Positions 18,701 to 26,333 of a stretch of DNA of 64,000 nt are shown one piece after another. The notes beneath the pieces are model-generated. The model was not told where the DNA came from. It saw only the letters and a program-made list of their open reading frames with translations, and did no database searches. Source of the DNA: Streptomyces ruber (lineage in GTDB: Bacteria > Actinomycetota > Actinomycetes > Streptomycetales > Streptomycetaceae); contig NZ_BMQK01000010.1 in the NCBI RefSeq assembly GCF_014648075.1, forward strand, positions 62,001 through 126,000, read 5' to 3'. Position 1 is the first letter of the stretch; each line of letters starts with the position of its first letter. The position numbers were made by a program, and so were the translations under genes.

Positions 18701-18780
18701 CAGAGGCCGCCGGTGAGGATGCTCGACGCCAGCAGGACGACGAGGTGTCTTCGGGCACGCGAGAACAGGCGTTGGTGCAT
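15763..18780 (-). CDS. Secreted PA14 / sugar-dehydrogenase-like propeller / CBM / DUF1080 protein
   Basis: A 1005-residue exported protein. A Sec signal with an A-x-A site covers ~35 residues. Then: a PA14-like domain (~45-195, with S-D-D-G-S-R-L-T-I-D-G); a glucose/sorbosone-dehydrogenase-like beta-propeller (~215-590, with P-M-G-I-K-Y and R-T-P-N-G-I-G-W-G-P-D-G); a CBM6/35-type module (~685-805, Y-E-A-E-E-A-R-L then Y-D-V-N-L-R-Y-S-N-G); and a DUF1080 concanavalin-like domain (~815-1005, N-S-G-I-F-L-Q-D-R-Y-E-L-Q-I-L-D-S-Y). DUF1080 proteins include 3-keto-disaccharide hydrolases, so extracellular oxidised-glycan cleavage is plausible. ATG at 18780 follows GGAGG. Its promoter shares an element with the GH109-type gene at 56745-58172. 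Confidence 0.82.
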   Translation of the reverse strand: MHQRLFSRARRHLVVLLASSILTGGLWAAPAVSAAPADAQDIPPQEPGITLRVFDVQTPLDKLCTLKPGQTPNHDALRPTVDWSTSEDFGGFDDHFVAEASGYLVAPRDGSYVFRLTSDDGSRLTIDGTTVIDHDGLHGAEPKDGTVHLTAGSHPLRIDHFERDGGQQLQLSWRPPGESGFTVVPQEALSTDAGVVRVTAPGRKECEASGDTPGDGLPLTDVRPDLTLTDLRPDGFQPQVSGMDWLPDGRLAISTWGGTDNVAGEVYLLDNVTGATSRDKVTVKKVASGLREPMGIKYVDGSLYVSQKHELTRLVDRDGDEVTDEYRTVATWPYSGNFHEFAFGLLYRDGHFYVNLSVAIDLGGATTTPQPAPGRGVTYKVNRKTGKISPIAGGLRTPNGIGWGPDGSLFATDNQGGWLPSSKLVQIKQDRFFNHYTEPAGTFDDRPVTEPVLWLPQNEIGNSPSTPLLLEKGQFAGQMLIGDVTYGGLQRAYLEKVKGQYQGAVFRHTQGLEAGVNRISLGPDGAIYAGGLGADGNWGQEGKLKYGLQKLTPNGGNTFDIRTMRAVPGGFDLTYTQPVSEETAAQLAERYRAEQWRYTPTADYGGPKIAQEQLAVRSATLSKDGRTVRLRLDGLKPDRVVHVRSPRPFESASGETLWNTEAWYTLNEMPGKQPPAATLYEAEEARLTGTAGVDTDHTGYSGSGFVDRYATEGEVGTTFDVTVPKPGTYDVNLRYSNGPDPFQGTKSLSLYANGKKLRQTHLPSTGDWETWSTRTERLTLRAGHNTISYRYDPGDTGHVNLDLITVRPRGARVALFDGTGASQAQWQHTDGRRVTWPLADAKSMEVCCGDIRTKEAYQDFRLHVEFRVPLLPPEVTGQDRGNSGIFLQDRYELQILDSYGDTTLDTNEAGAIYLKKAPDVNAARAPETWQTYDIVFRAARYDDSGNKTADARVTVVWNGKKVHDDIALDGPTASGRSETPAAGAIRLQDHGNKVRFRNIQVQPLT

Positions 18781-18899
18781 TGGTCCTCCGGGTCGTGGGG
18801 ACCGGACCGTGCCGGATATCGCTCCGGTCTCGTGCGGGTGACCGCGGTTCCGCCGGTGTGGCCGCCGGTTCCGCCGGTATGGCTGTTAGTTCCGCCGTC

Positions 18900-18940
18900 A
18901 AGGTAGGGGACTTCCGCTTGACATGTCCATACTTTGTCAT
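18900..18940 (-). promoter_or_regulatory. Promoter with shared 20-bp element (PA14/DUF1080 gene)
   Basis: On the minus strand ATGACAAAGTATGGACATGT (18940-18921) overlaps a -35-like TGGACA (18929-18924); 18 bases later is TACCTT (18905-18900). The same arrangement, 16 of 20 bases identical in the element, precedes the GH109-type gene near 58241-58260. Confidence 0.55.
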
Positions 18941-18980
18941 CGGAGAGTTCAAAGTGCGTGTCGGTTCAGTGCGGGCGAGT

Positions 18981-19517
18981 TCAGCGTGCGGGCGCGGCGT
19001 CGTAGACGAGGAGCCCGTCCTCGCGCAGTCGCGCACCGACGGTCGGCACATGGGAGACGACCCGGCCGTCGTGCATCAGGTGACAGGCCGGCACCCCGCG
19101 GGCGAGCACCGCGTAGTCCGCGACGAGGCGCCGGTGGCAGCGCCACCGGACCGCTTCGCTGCACATGACCGCCGTACGGGCGCGCGCCGCCTCCGCCAGC
19201 AGTTGCCGCATCGCGGTGACGAACTCCGGGGAACGGGTGTGACCGGCGTAGCCGCGGAAGGAGTCGTTGCGCCAGAAGGTGTCCGGGCTGCCGGCGGCCG
19301 GCCTGCGGAACCCGCCGAGCGCGGGTTCCCACCGGTAGGCGATCCCGCTGTCCGGCAGCCACCCGGCCAGCCGGTCCCGCAGCATGTCGGGGTCGCGGCG
19401 GCTCCCCGGGGCGGTGCGCACGTCCACGACCGCCTCGACACCGGCGTCCCGCAGCAGGCCGACGATCCGCTCGCGGGCCGCGGTGCCGTGTCCGAAGGTG
19501 TGCAGGAGTGTTTCCAC
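18981..19517 (-). CDS. DUF488 family protein
   Basis: A 178-residue DUF488 protein: starts T-L-L-H-T-F-G-H-G-T, has V-V-D-V-R-T-A-P-x-S-R near residue 31, and a late Cys motif V-M-C-S-E-A-V-R-W-R-C-H-R-R that is typical of the family. The biochemical role of DUF488 is not established. The start is a GTG at 19517 with AAGGAA about nine bases upstream. It stands alone between the large secreted protein gene and the membrane protein gene and shows no operon link. Confidence 0.8.
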   Translation of the reverse strand: METLLHTFGHGTAARERIVGLLRDAGVEAVVDVRTAPGSRRDPDMLRDRLAGWLPDSGIAYRWEPALGGFRRPAAGSPDTFWRNDSFRGYAGHTRSPEFVTAMRQLLAEAARARTAVMCSEAVRWRCHRRLVADYAVLARGVPACHLMHDGRVVSHVPTVGARLREDGLLVYDAAPAR

Positions 19518-19709
19518 CTGCTGGTTCCTTACCGCGCCGCTGCGTGGCGGGCGCCAGGATCACCCCACGGCCCGTACCGCCCCGCACCGGAACGCTGACC
19601 GCACTTTGGGCGGGAGTTGTGGATGTGTCCGGATCGGCGCTCGTGGTGTGCGGTGGTGTCGTCGTACAGTGCGGCCACTGATGCAGCGTTCCGGGGACGG
19701 GGGACCCCA

Positions 19710-22052
19710 ATGTTGTCTTCACATCGCGGCGTGCCACGCGCGTCAGCGGCCTCACGCGGCAGCTTCGTGCTGCTGGCGCTGCTGGTCGTCGTGGGCAGCC
19801 CCTGGGTGCAGCGGCTCCTTTTCGACTACTACCTCGACCACCACACCTGGCTCTTCTCCGACGAGAAGACGGCCATGTTCGTCCGGGCGACGTTCATGCC
19901 CTCATGGCAGTACTCCCCCCGGTACTACGACGGCGTCCACCACCTGGTCGCCGCCGACCTCATGACCTTGCTGCTGTTCGCGGGGATCGTCCTCCTCCCG
20001 TCGCGGCTGCCGGCCCGCGTGCCGAGGTGGCTCCGCTGCGTCCTCGGCGGTGTGCTGGCGTCGGTGCTCGTGAACCTGCTGTTGTGGGCCGCGCCCGACC
20101 TGGTCGATCCCGACGCCGCGGACTGGAGGTTCTCCGGCGAGGTGCTGGGACCCCTCGTGCGGTCGGCTCTCGTCTTCGGCCTGGCCGTCGGCCTGCTGCT
20201 CGCGCTGCTCACCGCCGGAGCCGGCCGGAACGGCCGGACCGCGCGCCGCCACGTCCGTCCACAGGGCCACGGCCTCGTCGCACCGCAGGAGAGGGGGAGG
20301 ATCGGCATGCAGACCGTACCGACCACCGTACAGAGACCCATGCCGGTCGGGAGCGCACCGGGTGACGTCACCCGCTATCTGTGCGCCGCGGCCTACACCG
20401 ACGAGGGCTTCGCCGACCGCGTGGTCGAGGAGGTCCTGGCCGACGAGGCCGGCGCCGTCGCCCCCTCACCCGGCGTCGACCTGAAGGCGGTGGTGGACCA
20501 CTGCCTGAACGCCCGGGAGATCCGGCACCGGCGCGATCTGCACCTGACGGGGGCCTTCGTCCTCCTGGCCCTCACCGCACCGCTGTGGCTCGTCCTCGCC
20601 ATGGTGCTCCTCAACATCACCCGGAGCGCCGGCGTGCGGCCGAGCCTGGCCGTGCGCGGCCGGACCCACCCCGAACGCAGGGCCCTGGTGAAGACCGGGA
20701 TCACGGCCGGGTTCGCGGTGCTGCTCGCCTTCTACATCGGCGCCGTCGTCTCGTCGGTGCCCATGCCCGCCTTCGTGAGCTGGCTGTTCGGCGCCTACCT
20801 GGCCGGCGTACCGGCCGCGCTCGCCGCCCTCTGCGCGCTGGCGTTCGCGTACGCCACGGTCGTGCGCCACGACCTCGGCATCGACCGGCTGCTGCGCACC
20901 ACCCTGACCCGCGGGACGTTCGGCCGGATGCGGTCGGCCCGCCCCGGTCGGCCCCGCCCGCAGTGGATCGCCGACCGGATCGCGGCCGTCGCCGAGGCGC
21001 AGGAGGGGAACGTCACGGTCTACAGCGGATACACCCCCTGGATCGGCTACTCGGAGACCCGCTCCAAGTGGCTGCTCACCGTGCCCCTGCTGCCGGCCGA
21101 CGATCCCGTCGGCACGAAGGCCCGCCCGGCCGCGCCGCGGCCCTTCACCGTCACCGAACTCGTCGGCCACGTACGCGAGCGACTCCAGGCGGCGGCCGCC
21201 CACGGTGCCGCCGGCGACACGGCCGAGGCCGGTGCGGGGGCCCTCGGCTCCCTCGTCGTCGAGGACCGGATCTTCGTGAACGGCACGACCGTCAAGGGCG
21301 ACGAGCGGTTCGCCGGCACCTCACGGCGCACCCCGGCCGTCCGGCTGTCCGCCGAGACGGTCGAGCAGATCATGCTCCGCCCGACCGGCACGGCCCGCCA
21401 CTGTCTGGCCGTTCACGTGCCGCTGTGGGGCGGTGACGTGGTGCCCAGTGTGCTCCTGCACTTCGCGACCACCGGCAGGACGCTGCACCTGCACATCGAC
21501 GTGCATGTGCTCGGCCCCGTCCATGGCGCCTACCATTCCGTGGACCGGTTGCGCGGCGACCTCACCCCGGAGGCCAGGCGAGGGCTGCTGATGGACGCTC
21601 TCGGCCACACGGGCAGGGCGCTCTTCGGCGCACCGTTCCGGGTCCGCCGCCACGCGAGCCTCGACGCCCGCCACCGCCGGAGGACGGTGGACGAGCTCAA
21701 GGCCATGCGGCAGGACCCGCTCTACGACCACGGCGCCCGGGTGAGCATCCGGGAGATGGCGCTGAGTCCCGAGTACCACAACTACTTCCAGGTCGTGGAC
21801 GCCGACGAGATCACGTTGATGGTGGAGCGCCACACCCTGGCCGCCATGCGCGAGTTCCTCGACTCGCACGGCTACGACACCGCCGACTTCCGCGCCCAGC
21901 AGCAGACCATCCTCAACCAGGGTGTCATCCAGCAGGGCGGGACGAGCATCATCGGCAACCAGGCGATCGGCACGGGCGCGACCGCCACGCAGAACCTCCC
22001 GCAGCAGTCCGGAGCGGCCGCCCCGAGCCCGGCCGGCGGTTCCACCACGTGA
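19710..22052 (+). CDS. Large membrane protein with an internal in-frame start
   Basis: A single frame of 780 residues of unknown function. Residues 1-~180 hold four hydrophobic helices. An in-frame ATG at 20307 (residue 200), with its own GGGGGAGG site six bases upstream, begins a second unit (M-Q-T-V-P-T-T-V-Q-R-P) that has two further helix pairs, a long soluble region with R-x-R-R-x-x-D-E-L-K, and a C-terminal tail V-I-Q-Q-G-G-T-S-I-I-G-N-Q-A-I-G. No stop separates the parts, so both an ~780- and an ~580-residue product are possible. The ATG at 19710 follows GGGGGA. The next gene carries a similar Gly-Asn tag. Confidence 0.6.
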   Translation: MLSSHRGVPRASAASRGSFVLLALLVVVGSPWVQRLLFDYYLDHHTWLFSDEKTAMFVRATFMPSWQYSPRYYDGVHHLVAADLMTLLLFAGIVLLPSRLPARVPRWLRCVLGGVLASVLVNLLLWAAPDLVDPDAADWRFSGEVLGPLVRSALVFGLAVGLLLALLTAGAGRNGRTARRHVRPQGHGLVAPQERGRIGMQTVPTTVQRPMPVGSAPGDVTRYLCAAAYTDEGFADRVVEEVLADEAGAVAPSPGVDLKAVVDHCLNAREIRHRRDLHLTGAFVLLALTAPLWLVLAMVLLNITRSAGVRPSLAVRGRTHPERRALVKTGITAGFAVLLAFYIGAVVSSVPMPAFVSWLFGAYLAGVPAALAALCALAFAYATVVRHDLGIDRLLRTTLTRGTFGRMRSARPGRPRPQWIADRIAAVAEAQEGNVTVYSGYTPWIGYSETRSKWLLTVPLLPADDPVGTKARPAAPRPFTVTELVGHVRERLQAAAAHGAAGDTAEAGAGALGSLVVEDRIFVNGTTVKGDERFAGTSRRTPAVRLSAETVEQIMLRPTGTARHCLAVHVPLWGGDVVPSVLLHFATTGRTLHLHIDVHVLGPVHGAYHSVDRLRGDLTPEARRGLLMDALGHTGRALFGAPFRVRRHASLDARHRRRTVDELKAMRQDPLYDHGARVSIREMALSPEYHNYFQVVDADEITLMVERHTLAAMREFLDSHGYDTADFRAQQQTILNQGVIQQGGTSIIGNQAIGTGATATQNLPQQSGAAAPSPAGGSTT

Positions 22053-22065
22053 AGGGACATCCACC

Positions 22066-22455
22066 ATGCGCGACGACGGGCGACAGGACCCTCCGGTCAA
22101 CAACGGGATCATGATCAGCGGAGGCACCCACTACGTGGGCAACCAGGCGGTCGGAGATCGGGCTCAGGCGTTCTCCGGATCGGTCTCCTTCCAGCCCCGG
22201 GACAACGAGCGGACGGCCGAACTCATCGGGCGCGTCGAGCAGTTGCTGGACGCGCACCGCGCGGAGCTCGGCGATCCCGAGGGCACGGCGCAGGAGCTGA
22301 GCCGCCTGCGCGAGGAACTCGCGGCCCCCGCGACACCGCCCACGGTGCTGCAGCGCACCCTGGAGCGGCTCACTGCCCTCGTCGAGCCGGTGGCCCCGCT
22401 CGTCACCGCGGTCGGACAGCTCGCCCAGTCGGTACAGGGCCTCCCCGGACTGTGA
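22066..22455 (+). CDS. Small DUF5955-like protein with N-terminal Gly/Asn tag
   Basis: 129 residues. The N-terminal quarter is I-M-I-S-G-G-T-H-Y-V-G-N-Q-A-V-G, a short beta-type repeat of the kind seen in DUF5955 proteins. The rest (about residues 40-125) is helical and amphipathic: R-T-A-E-L-I-G-R-V-E-Q-L-L-D, then E-L-S-R-L-R-E-E-L. It starts 13 bases after the preceding membrane protein gene with GAAGGGA, so the two form an operon. The family name is from memory; the function is unknown, and a partner or sensor role for the membrane protein is inference. Confidence 0.6.
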   Translation: MRDDGRQDPPVNNGIMISGGTHYVGNQAVGDRAQAFSGSVSFQPRDNERTAELIGRVEQLLDAHRAELGDPEGTAQELSRLREELAAPATPPTVLQRTLERLTALVEPVAPLVTAVGQLAQSVQGLPGL

Positions 22456-22590
22456 GGACCGGACCCGGCCGGATGCGGGGCCGGCCGGACACCTACGGCG
22501 GGCACGCCCACCCGACCGGGGACACGTCCGGACGCCACGTACACGCGCGCCGCCAAGGGGGCCGCCGCCGTGCTCTTCCGCGGTGCCGGG

Positions 22591-22833
22591 TCAGTTCCGC
22601 GCGCCGTTCCGTCGCCGGGACACGATCGAGGACTCGGCCAGGTCCAGCACGCCGAGGAGCACCAGCACGAGCCCGAGGGGCCCTCCGCGGAACCACAGGA
22701 ACTCCAGGTCCCGGAAGAACAGGGCGAGCACCGCCCCGACGGCGACCAAGGTGATCCCCAGCAGTGTCCTGAAAGACCTGAAGGACTTGAAGGACAGTGC
22801 CCTGAAGGACATGACTCCACGCTCCGTACCCAT
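22591..22833 (-). CDS. Small two-helix membrane protein
   Basis: 80 residues from ATG 22833, preceded by AGGGGGAG. After a basic Phe/Ser/Arg stretch (F-K-S-F-R-S-F-R) there are two hydrophobic segments (L-L-G-I-T-L-V-A-V-G-A-V-L-A-L and G-L-V-L-V-L-L-G-V-L-D-L) and a basic tail. The Phe-Ser repeat comes from an imperfect nine-base repeat in the DNA. A shorter start at 22812 is possible. It converges with the DUF5955-like gene; no function can be assigned. Confidence 0.5.
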   Translation of the reverse strand: MGTERGVMSFRALSFKSFRSFRTLLGITLVAVGAVLALFFRDLEFLWFRGGPLGLVLVLLGVLDLAESSIVSRRRNGARN

Positions 22834-23240
22834 CGCGCTCCCCCTGGGCCGTTCCGCCCCGGCTGTCACGCCAACGACACCACGCGGCCCCGGGACGGCA
22901 CATCGTCGCACCGGGCGATGTCGTCGCCGGTCCTGTCCGTCGAAGGATGTAGTGACGGCAGCAGGATGCGGCGGCGAAGGCCTCACTCCGGCACGTCCAC
23001 CGTGGTGAACAGGCCGTCCTCCGTCGGGAAGCGACGGTGGATCGCGCCTGTCCCGGCACCGCTGCGGCGGGCCGCGCCCGCGCCGCAACGCCCGCGGAGG
23101 CCGCCGGAGCGGGTGACCGGGAACTGCCGGCGTCCCGCTCGCAGCCCTCCGGCAGTTCCCGGCCGCCGATCCGGCCGGCGAGACCGTGCCTCACACCGTC
23201 AACTACTGCCCGTCGCGGCGCGACGGGTGACGAGCGCACT
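22834..23240. other. Stretch without a supported gene
   Basis: Several frames are open because of high GC, but none has coherent protein features. The only suggestive piece is a minus-strand F-P-T-E-D-G-L-F-T-T-V-D-V-P-E followed by a stop near 22985, which may be another gene end; it is too short to assign. Confidence 0.5.
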
Positions 23241-23396
23241 GCCCTGCCGGTCGCCGGCGACAGCCTCCGGGCCAAGGCGTCCGCCGCGGACCCGATCGGC
23301 CGGCCCGCTGTCGACACGGCCGGTGTCGGTCCCCTGAGCGGGAGCCTGCGGTTCGAGCCGGAGACGTTCGCCCCCGCGGTGCCGTACTCCGCCGGC
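23241..23396 (+). pseudogene. Remnant of an F420-dependent NADP oxidoreductase-like protein
   Basis: Reads A-L-P-V-A-G-D-S-L-R-A-K-A, then A-V-D-T-A-G-V-G-P-L-S-G-S-L-R-F-E-P. Actinobacterial F420:NADP oxidoreductase-like proteins end with a similar V-A-G-D-D-x-x-A-K-A ... V-D-x-G-P-L-x-x-x-x-R-F-x-P pattern. The N-terminal Rossmann fold is missing and the flanks are not protein-like. Confidence 0.35.
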
Positions 23397-23642
23397 CCCG
23401 ACGCCTGCAGGTCCGGCAGAGCCGAAGCCGCCGAGGCGTTCCGATCCGGCCGCGCCCCGATGGGCGAGAACTCCCGGGACCCCGGTGCGCCACTGCCCGC
23501 ACGCCGGCTCCGCGCCCTGCCCGACGAGACGCCCCGCGTGCCCACCGCCGGCCGCGTGACGCCCTGAGGCCGAGGCCGGCCACAGCCCTCGGCCGTGGTC
23601 GGTGTGGGGTCCGGCAGGCCGGGCCCCACCCGGAGACGGTGC

Positions 23643-24323
23643 CTAGTAGCTCAGCGCCGCGTTCCAGTCGCCACGGCCCCGGCGGGTGAGGTCGAGGATG
23701 TGCCACACCGGGGTGAGCAGGTCGATGCCCCGCTGACCGATGTCCTCGGACATCCTCGGGTGCGCCGAGTAGAAGTGGCGCACCGGTCCGTCGCCGTCCC
23801 GGGTGAACACCGACACCGTCGAGTCCTGGTTGCCCTCGGCGTCCTCGCTGCCCAGGTCGTACTTGAAGGTGCTCGCTCCGGCGCTGAGCAGGCGCAGGTT
23901 GGTCCACCCCCGGTCCCGGGCGTGCGCGCGGAGTGCGGGCGGGTCGGCCGCGGCGACGATCACGAGGTCCACGTTCTGGGCCACGTGCCGGGCGATGCCG
24001 TTGAAACCGTCGATCCACATCGTGCACATGGGGCAGGGACGGGTCTGCCGCTTGCCGTACATGAAGTGGTAGACGACCAGATCGCGCTCGGGCCGGGTGA
24101 ACAGCTCGCTCAGCCGGACGGTCCGTACCGGCTCGTCACCGGCGTCCAGGTCCGCGGGCCCTTCCTCGAACTCGTAGTCGTCGACGACGGGGCCCGGCGG
24201 CAGATGACGACGCAGATCGGCCACCCGTTCCCGATGGCGCATCAGCTCGATCTCGGCCTCGCGCAGCTCCTCGCGGGCCTTGACGTAGTCGGTCGACTCC
24301 CCGGCGAGACTGGTCTGACGCAT
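23643..24323 (-). CDS. DUF899 family (thioredoxin-like) protein
   Basis: 226 residues. DUF899 proteins have a thioredoxin-like fold; the segment R-P-C-P-M-C-T-M-W-I-D-G near residue 95 is the family signature and includes a C-P-M-C motif. Later landmarks are S-T-F-K-Y-D-L-G and R-H-F-Y-S-A-H-P-R-M. The ATG at 24323 has an excellent AGGAGG site, which fixes the start. Redox or detoxification roles are assumed for the family but not shown. It stands alone; the region just downstream holds a decayed oxidoreductase. Confidence 0.82.
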   Translation of the reverse strand: MRQTSLAGESTDYVKAREELREAEIELMRHRERVADLRRHLPPGPVVDDYEFEEGPADLDAGDEPVRTVRLSELFTRPERDLVVYHFMYGKRQTRPCPMCTMWIDGFNGIARHVAQNVDLVIVAAADPPALRAHARDRGWTNLRLLSAGASTFKYDLGSEDAEGNQDSTVSVFTRDGDGPVRHFYSAHPRMSEDIGQRGIDLLTPVWHILDLTRRGRGDWNAALSY

Positions 24324-24575
24324 CGCTGCCTCCTACGACGACCGGTAGGCGGTGGTGGCTGCCGCGCTGCCGTCATTGTCCGCTCCTGCGCGCGGGCTCG
24401 CCAGGGGCAAGGGGCCGGCCAAGTGGTGCGGTTCTGACGGGATCTGTTGGTTGCACGAGTGTGGCGTTGCGCGGAACCGCTCACTACGGTCCCGTGACCG
24501 ACAGCTGCTGAAACGGTGCAGGTCTGTCGGAAGGGCGGTGCGCTGCGCCGGGCGGCCCTGACGGCACGTCAGGAC

Positions 24576-24716
24576 GGCACCGTACGCCTGCGCACCGCCG
24601 CGCCGGTCGCCGTGCGCACGGGCGGGGGCGCTCCGCTCGCCGTGCGCCGCCCGGAGAGGGCGGTCGCCGTGTTCCGGGTCAGGGCGGACGGGGAGTACGT
24701 GGTCACCCCGGTCTGA
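24576..24716 (+). pseudogene. C-terminal remnant resembling a secreted glycoside hydrolase
   Basis: Reads G-T-V-R-L-R-T-A-A-P-V-A-V-R-T-G-G-G and then V-A-V-F-R-V-R-A-D-G-E-Y-V-V-T-P-V before a stop. The alternating strands ending in a G-x-x-Y-x-V-T motif are like the C-terminal beta-sandwich of GH95-type and related hydrolases. No upstream catalytic sequence is present. The family choice is uncertain. Confidence 0.3.
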
Positions 24717-24724
24717 GCCGGCGG

Positions 24725-25540
24725 TCAGGCCAGGGGGACGGTGCGGGGCGTGCCGCGGCGGAACACCGTCCAGGTGCGGAAGCCGATGTCGTGCAGCACG
24801 CGCACCACCTCCGGGTACTGGTCGCAGACGCGCTCGGGGACGTGCGCGTCGGAGGCGAAGGTGAGGGGCACGCCGAAGTGGTGGGCGCGCTCGAGGAGGT
24901 CGTGCTCCGGGTACCAGCCGCCGTGCGCCTTGGTGTTGCCCGAGGTGTTGACCTCCATCACGGCACCGGCGTCGCGGATCGCCCGGAGCATCTCGTCGGC
25001 CGCGGCCGGCGCGGGGACGGTGCCCAGCTTCGGGTGGTTGCCCTTGAGCGCGTCCACGTGCCCCATCACCTGGAAGAGCCCCGAGCGCGCGCACTCCGCC
25101 ACCGCACGGAAGTACCGCCCCTTGACCGCGGCCAGTTCGGCCTCGCTGTCCTCGACGGTCTCCCAGCGGGTGGTGTCGAAGATGTCCCGGCCCTCGAACA
25201 TGTGGACGGAGCCGATGACGTAGTCCAGCGGGTACCCGGCCAGTTCCCTGGAGTACGGGTCCATCCGGCCCCGGAAGAAGTCCGCCTCGGTGGAGACGAG
25301 GATCTCGATGCTGCGGGCGAACTCCTCCTTCAGCGCCAGGGCCTCGGCGATGTACGAGGGGAACTCCGACTTGGGCATCGCCACGGGGGGCAGCGCGTGG
25401 TCGGCCTCCTCCGCGAACATGGGCGTGTGGTCGGACAGGCCGAGCACCTTGACGCCCTTGTCGAGCGCCGCCGTGACGTAGTCGCGCAGCGAACCGGTGG
25501 CGTGCGCGCACCGTTCGTGGTGCGTGTGGAGGTCGATCAC
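24725..25540 (-). CDS. PHP-domain phosphatase (histidinol-phosphatase type)
   Basis: 271 residues with a full PHP metal site: D-L-H-T-H at residues 3-7, G-L-S-D-H-T near 35, E-A-D-F near 85, G-S-V-H near 110, G-H-V-D near 160, and S-D-A-H near 238. PHP phosphatases of this size dephosphorylate histidinol phosphate and other small phosphoesters. In this cluster, with an inositol-phosphate synthase and several kinases, a biosynthetic phosphate-removal step is more likely than histidine synthesis; that is inference. The start is a GTG at 25540, four bases after the SDR stop. It is the last gene of the operon that begins at 31260. Confidence 0.85.
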   Translation of the reverse strand: MIDLHTHHERCAHATGSLRDYVTAALDKGVKVLGLSDHTPMFAEEADHALPPVAMPKSEFPSYIAEALALKEEFARSIEILVSTEADFFRGRMDPYSRELAGYPLDYVIGSVHMFEGRDIFDTTRWETVEDSEAELAAVKGRYFRAVAECARSGLFQVMGHVDALKGNHPKLGTVPAPAAADEMLRAIRDAGAVMEVNTSGNTKAHGGWYPEHDLLERAHHFGVPLTFASDAHVPERVCDQYPEVVRVLHDIGFRTWTVFRRGTPRTVPLA

Positions 25541-25544
25541 CGGT

Positions 25545-26333
25545 TCACACCGCCAGGTATCCGCCGTCGACGGGCAGGTCGGTGCCGGTGATGAAGCTCG
25601 CCTCGCCGGAGAGCAGGAACGCGATCGGCGCCGCGATCTCCTCGGGGTCGGCGAACCGCTTCAGCAGGAACTTGCCGCCGTGTTCGGGTGCCGCCTCGGC
25701 CGTCGCGCGGGTGAGGCCCAGGGCTTCGCGGTGGAAGCGCTCGTTGTTGGCGTTCCAGACGGTGCCCGGGCTGACCGAGTTGACGCGGATGCCGCGCGGG
25801 GCCAGTTCCTCGGCCGTGCACCGGGTGAAGCCGAGCACGGCGGCCTTCCCCGTGTTGTACGTCAGGTAGCCGCTCTGCGAGATGTGCGCCGAGATCGAGG
25901 CCATGTTGACGACGGCCGCGTCGGCGTCGCGCTCCGGCAGGCCCGCCACGAACTCGCGGGTGACGAGCGAGAGTCCGACGATCGTCGGGTCGAGCGCGCC
26001 GCGCCAGTCCTCGGCGGTCGCCTCCAGGCCCTTGAAGACGAACCCGGCGGCCAGGTTGACCAGCAGGGTCGGCCGGTCCCAGTCCTCGGGGAGGTCCGCG
26101 AGGGCGGCCCTGACGGCCGCGGTGTCCATGACGTCGCCCACCGCGAGCCGGACCCGGTACCCCTCGGCGGTCCACTTCGCGACCGCGGCCCGGCCGTGCT
26201 CCTCGCTCCTGTCGTAGACCAGGACCCGGCAGCCCTCGGAGCACAGGCGCTCGACGACCGCGGCCCCGATGCCCTGTGCGCCGCCGGTCACCATCGCGGT
26301 GCGTCCGGCGAGTCCACGTTCCCGGCCCCTCAT
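25545..26333 (-). CDS. Short-chain dehydrogenase/reductase 1 of the cluster
   Basis: A 262-residue classical SDR: T-G-G-A-Q-G-I-G cofactor loop at residue 16, N-L-A-A in place of the usual N-N-A-G, catalytic Ser in M-A-S-I-S-A-H and Y-N-T-G-K as the Tyr/Lys pair. V-S-P-G-T-V-W follows. It closely resembles the SDR at 44414-45193 (same A-Q-G-I-G, S-I-S-A-H-I, S-P-G-T-V-W, D-P-E-E-I-A segments), so the two are probable paralogues acting on related intermediates. The ATG at 26333 overlaps the upstream stop as ATGA. Substrate is unknown; a cyclitol or sugar alcohol is a reasonable guess. Confidence 0.88.
   Translation of the reverse strand: MRGRERGLAGRTAMVTGGAQGIGAAVVERLCSEGCRVLVYDRSEEHGRAAVAKWTAEGYRVRLAVGDVMDTAAVRAALADLPEDWDRPTLLVNLAAGFVFKGLEATAEDWRGALDPTIVGLSLVTREFVAGLPERDADAAVVNMASISAHISQSGYLTYNTGKAAVLGFTRCTAEELAPRGIRVNSVSPGTVWNANNERFHREALGLTRATAEAAPEHGGKFLLKRFADPEEIAAPIAFLLSGEASFITGTDLPVDGGYLAV

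Noticed and set aside
23643..24323. DUF899 protein as a classical thioredoxin
   Set aside because: The C-P-M-C segment is in the DUF899 context and the rest of the thioredoxin pattern is missing.
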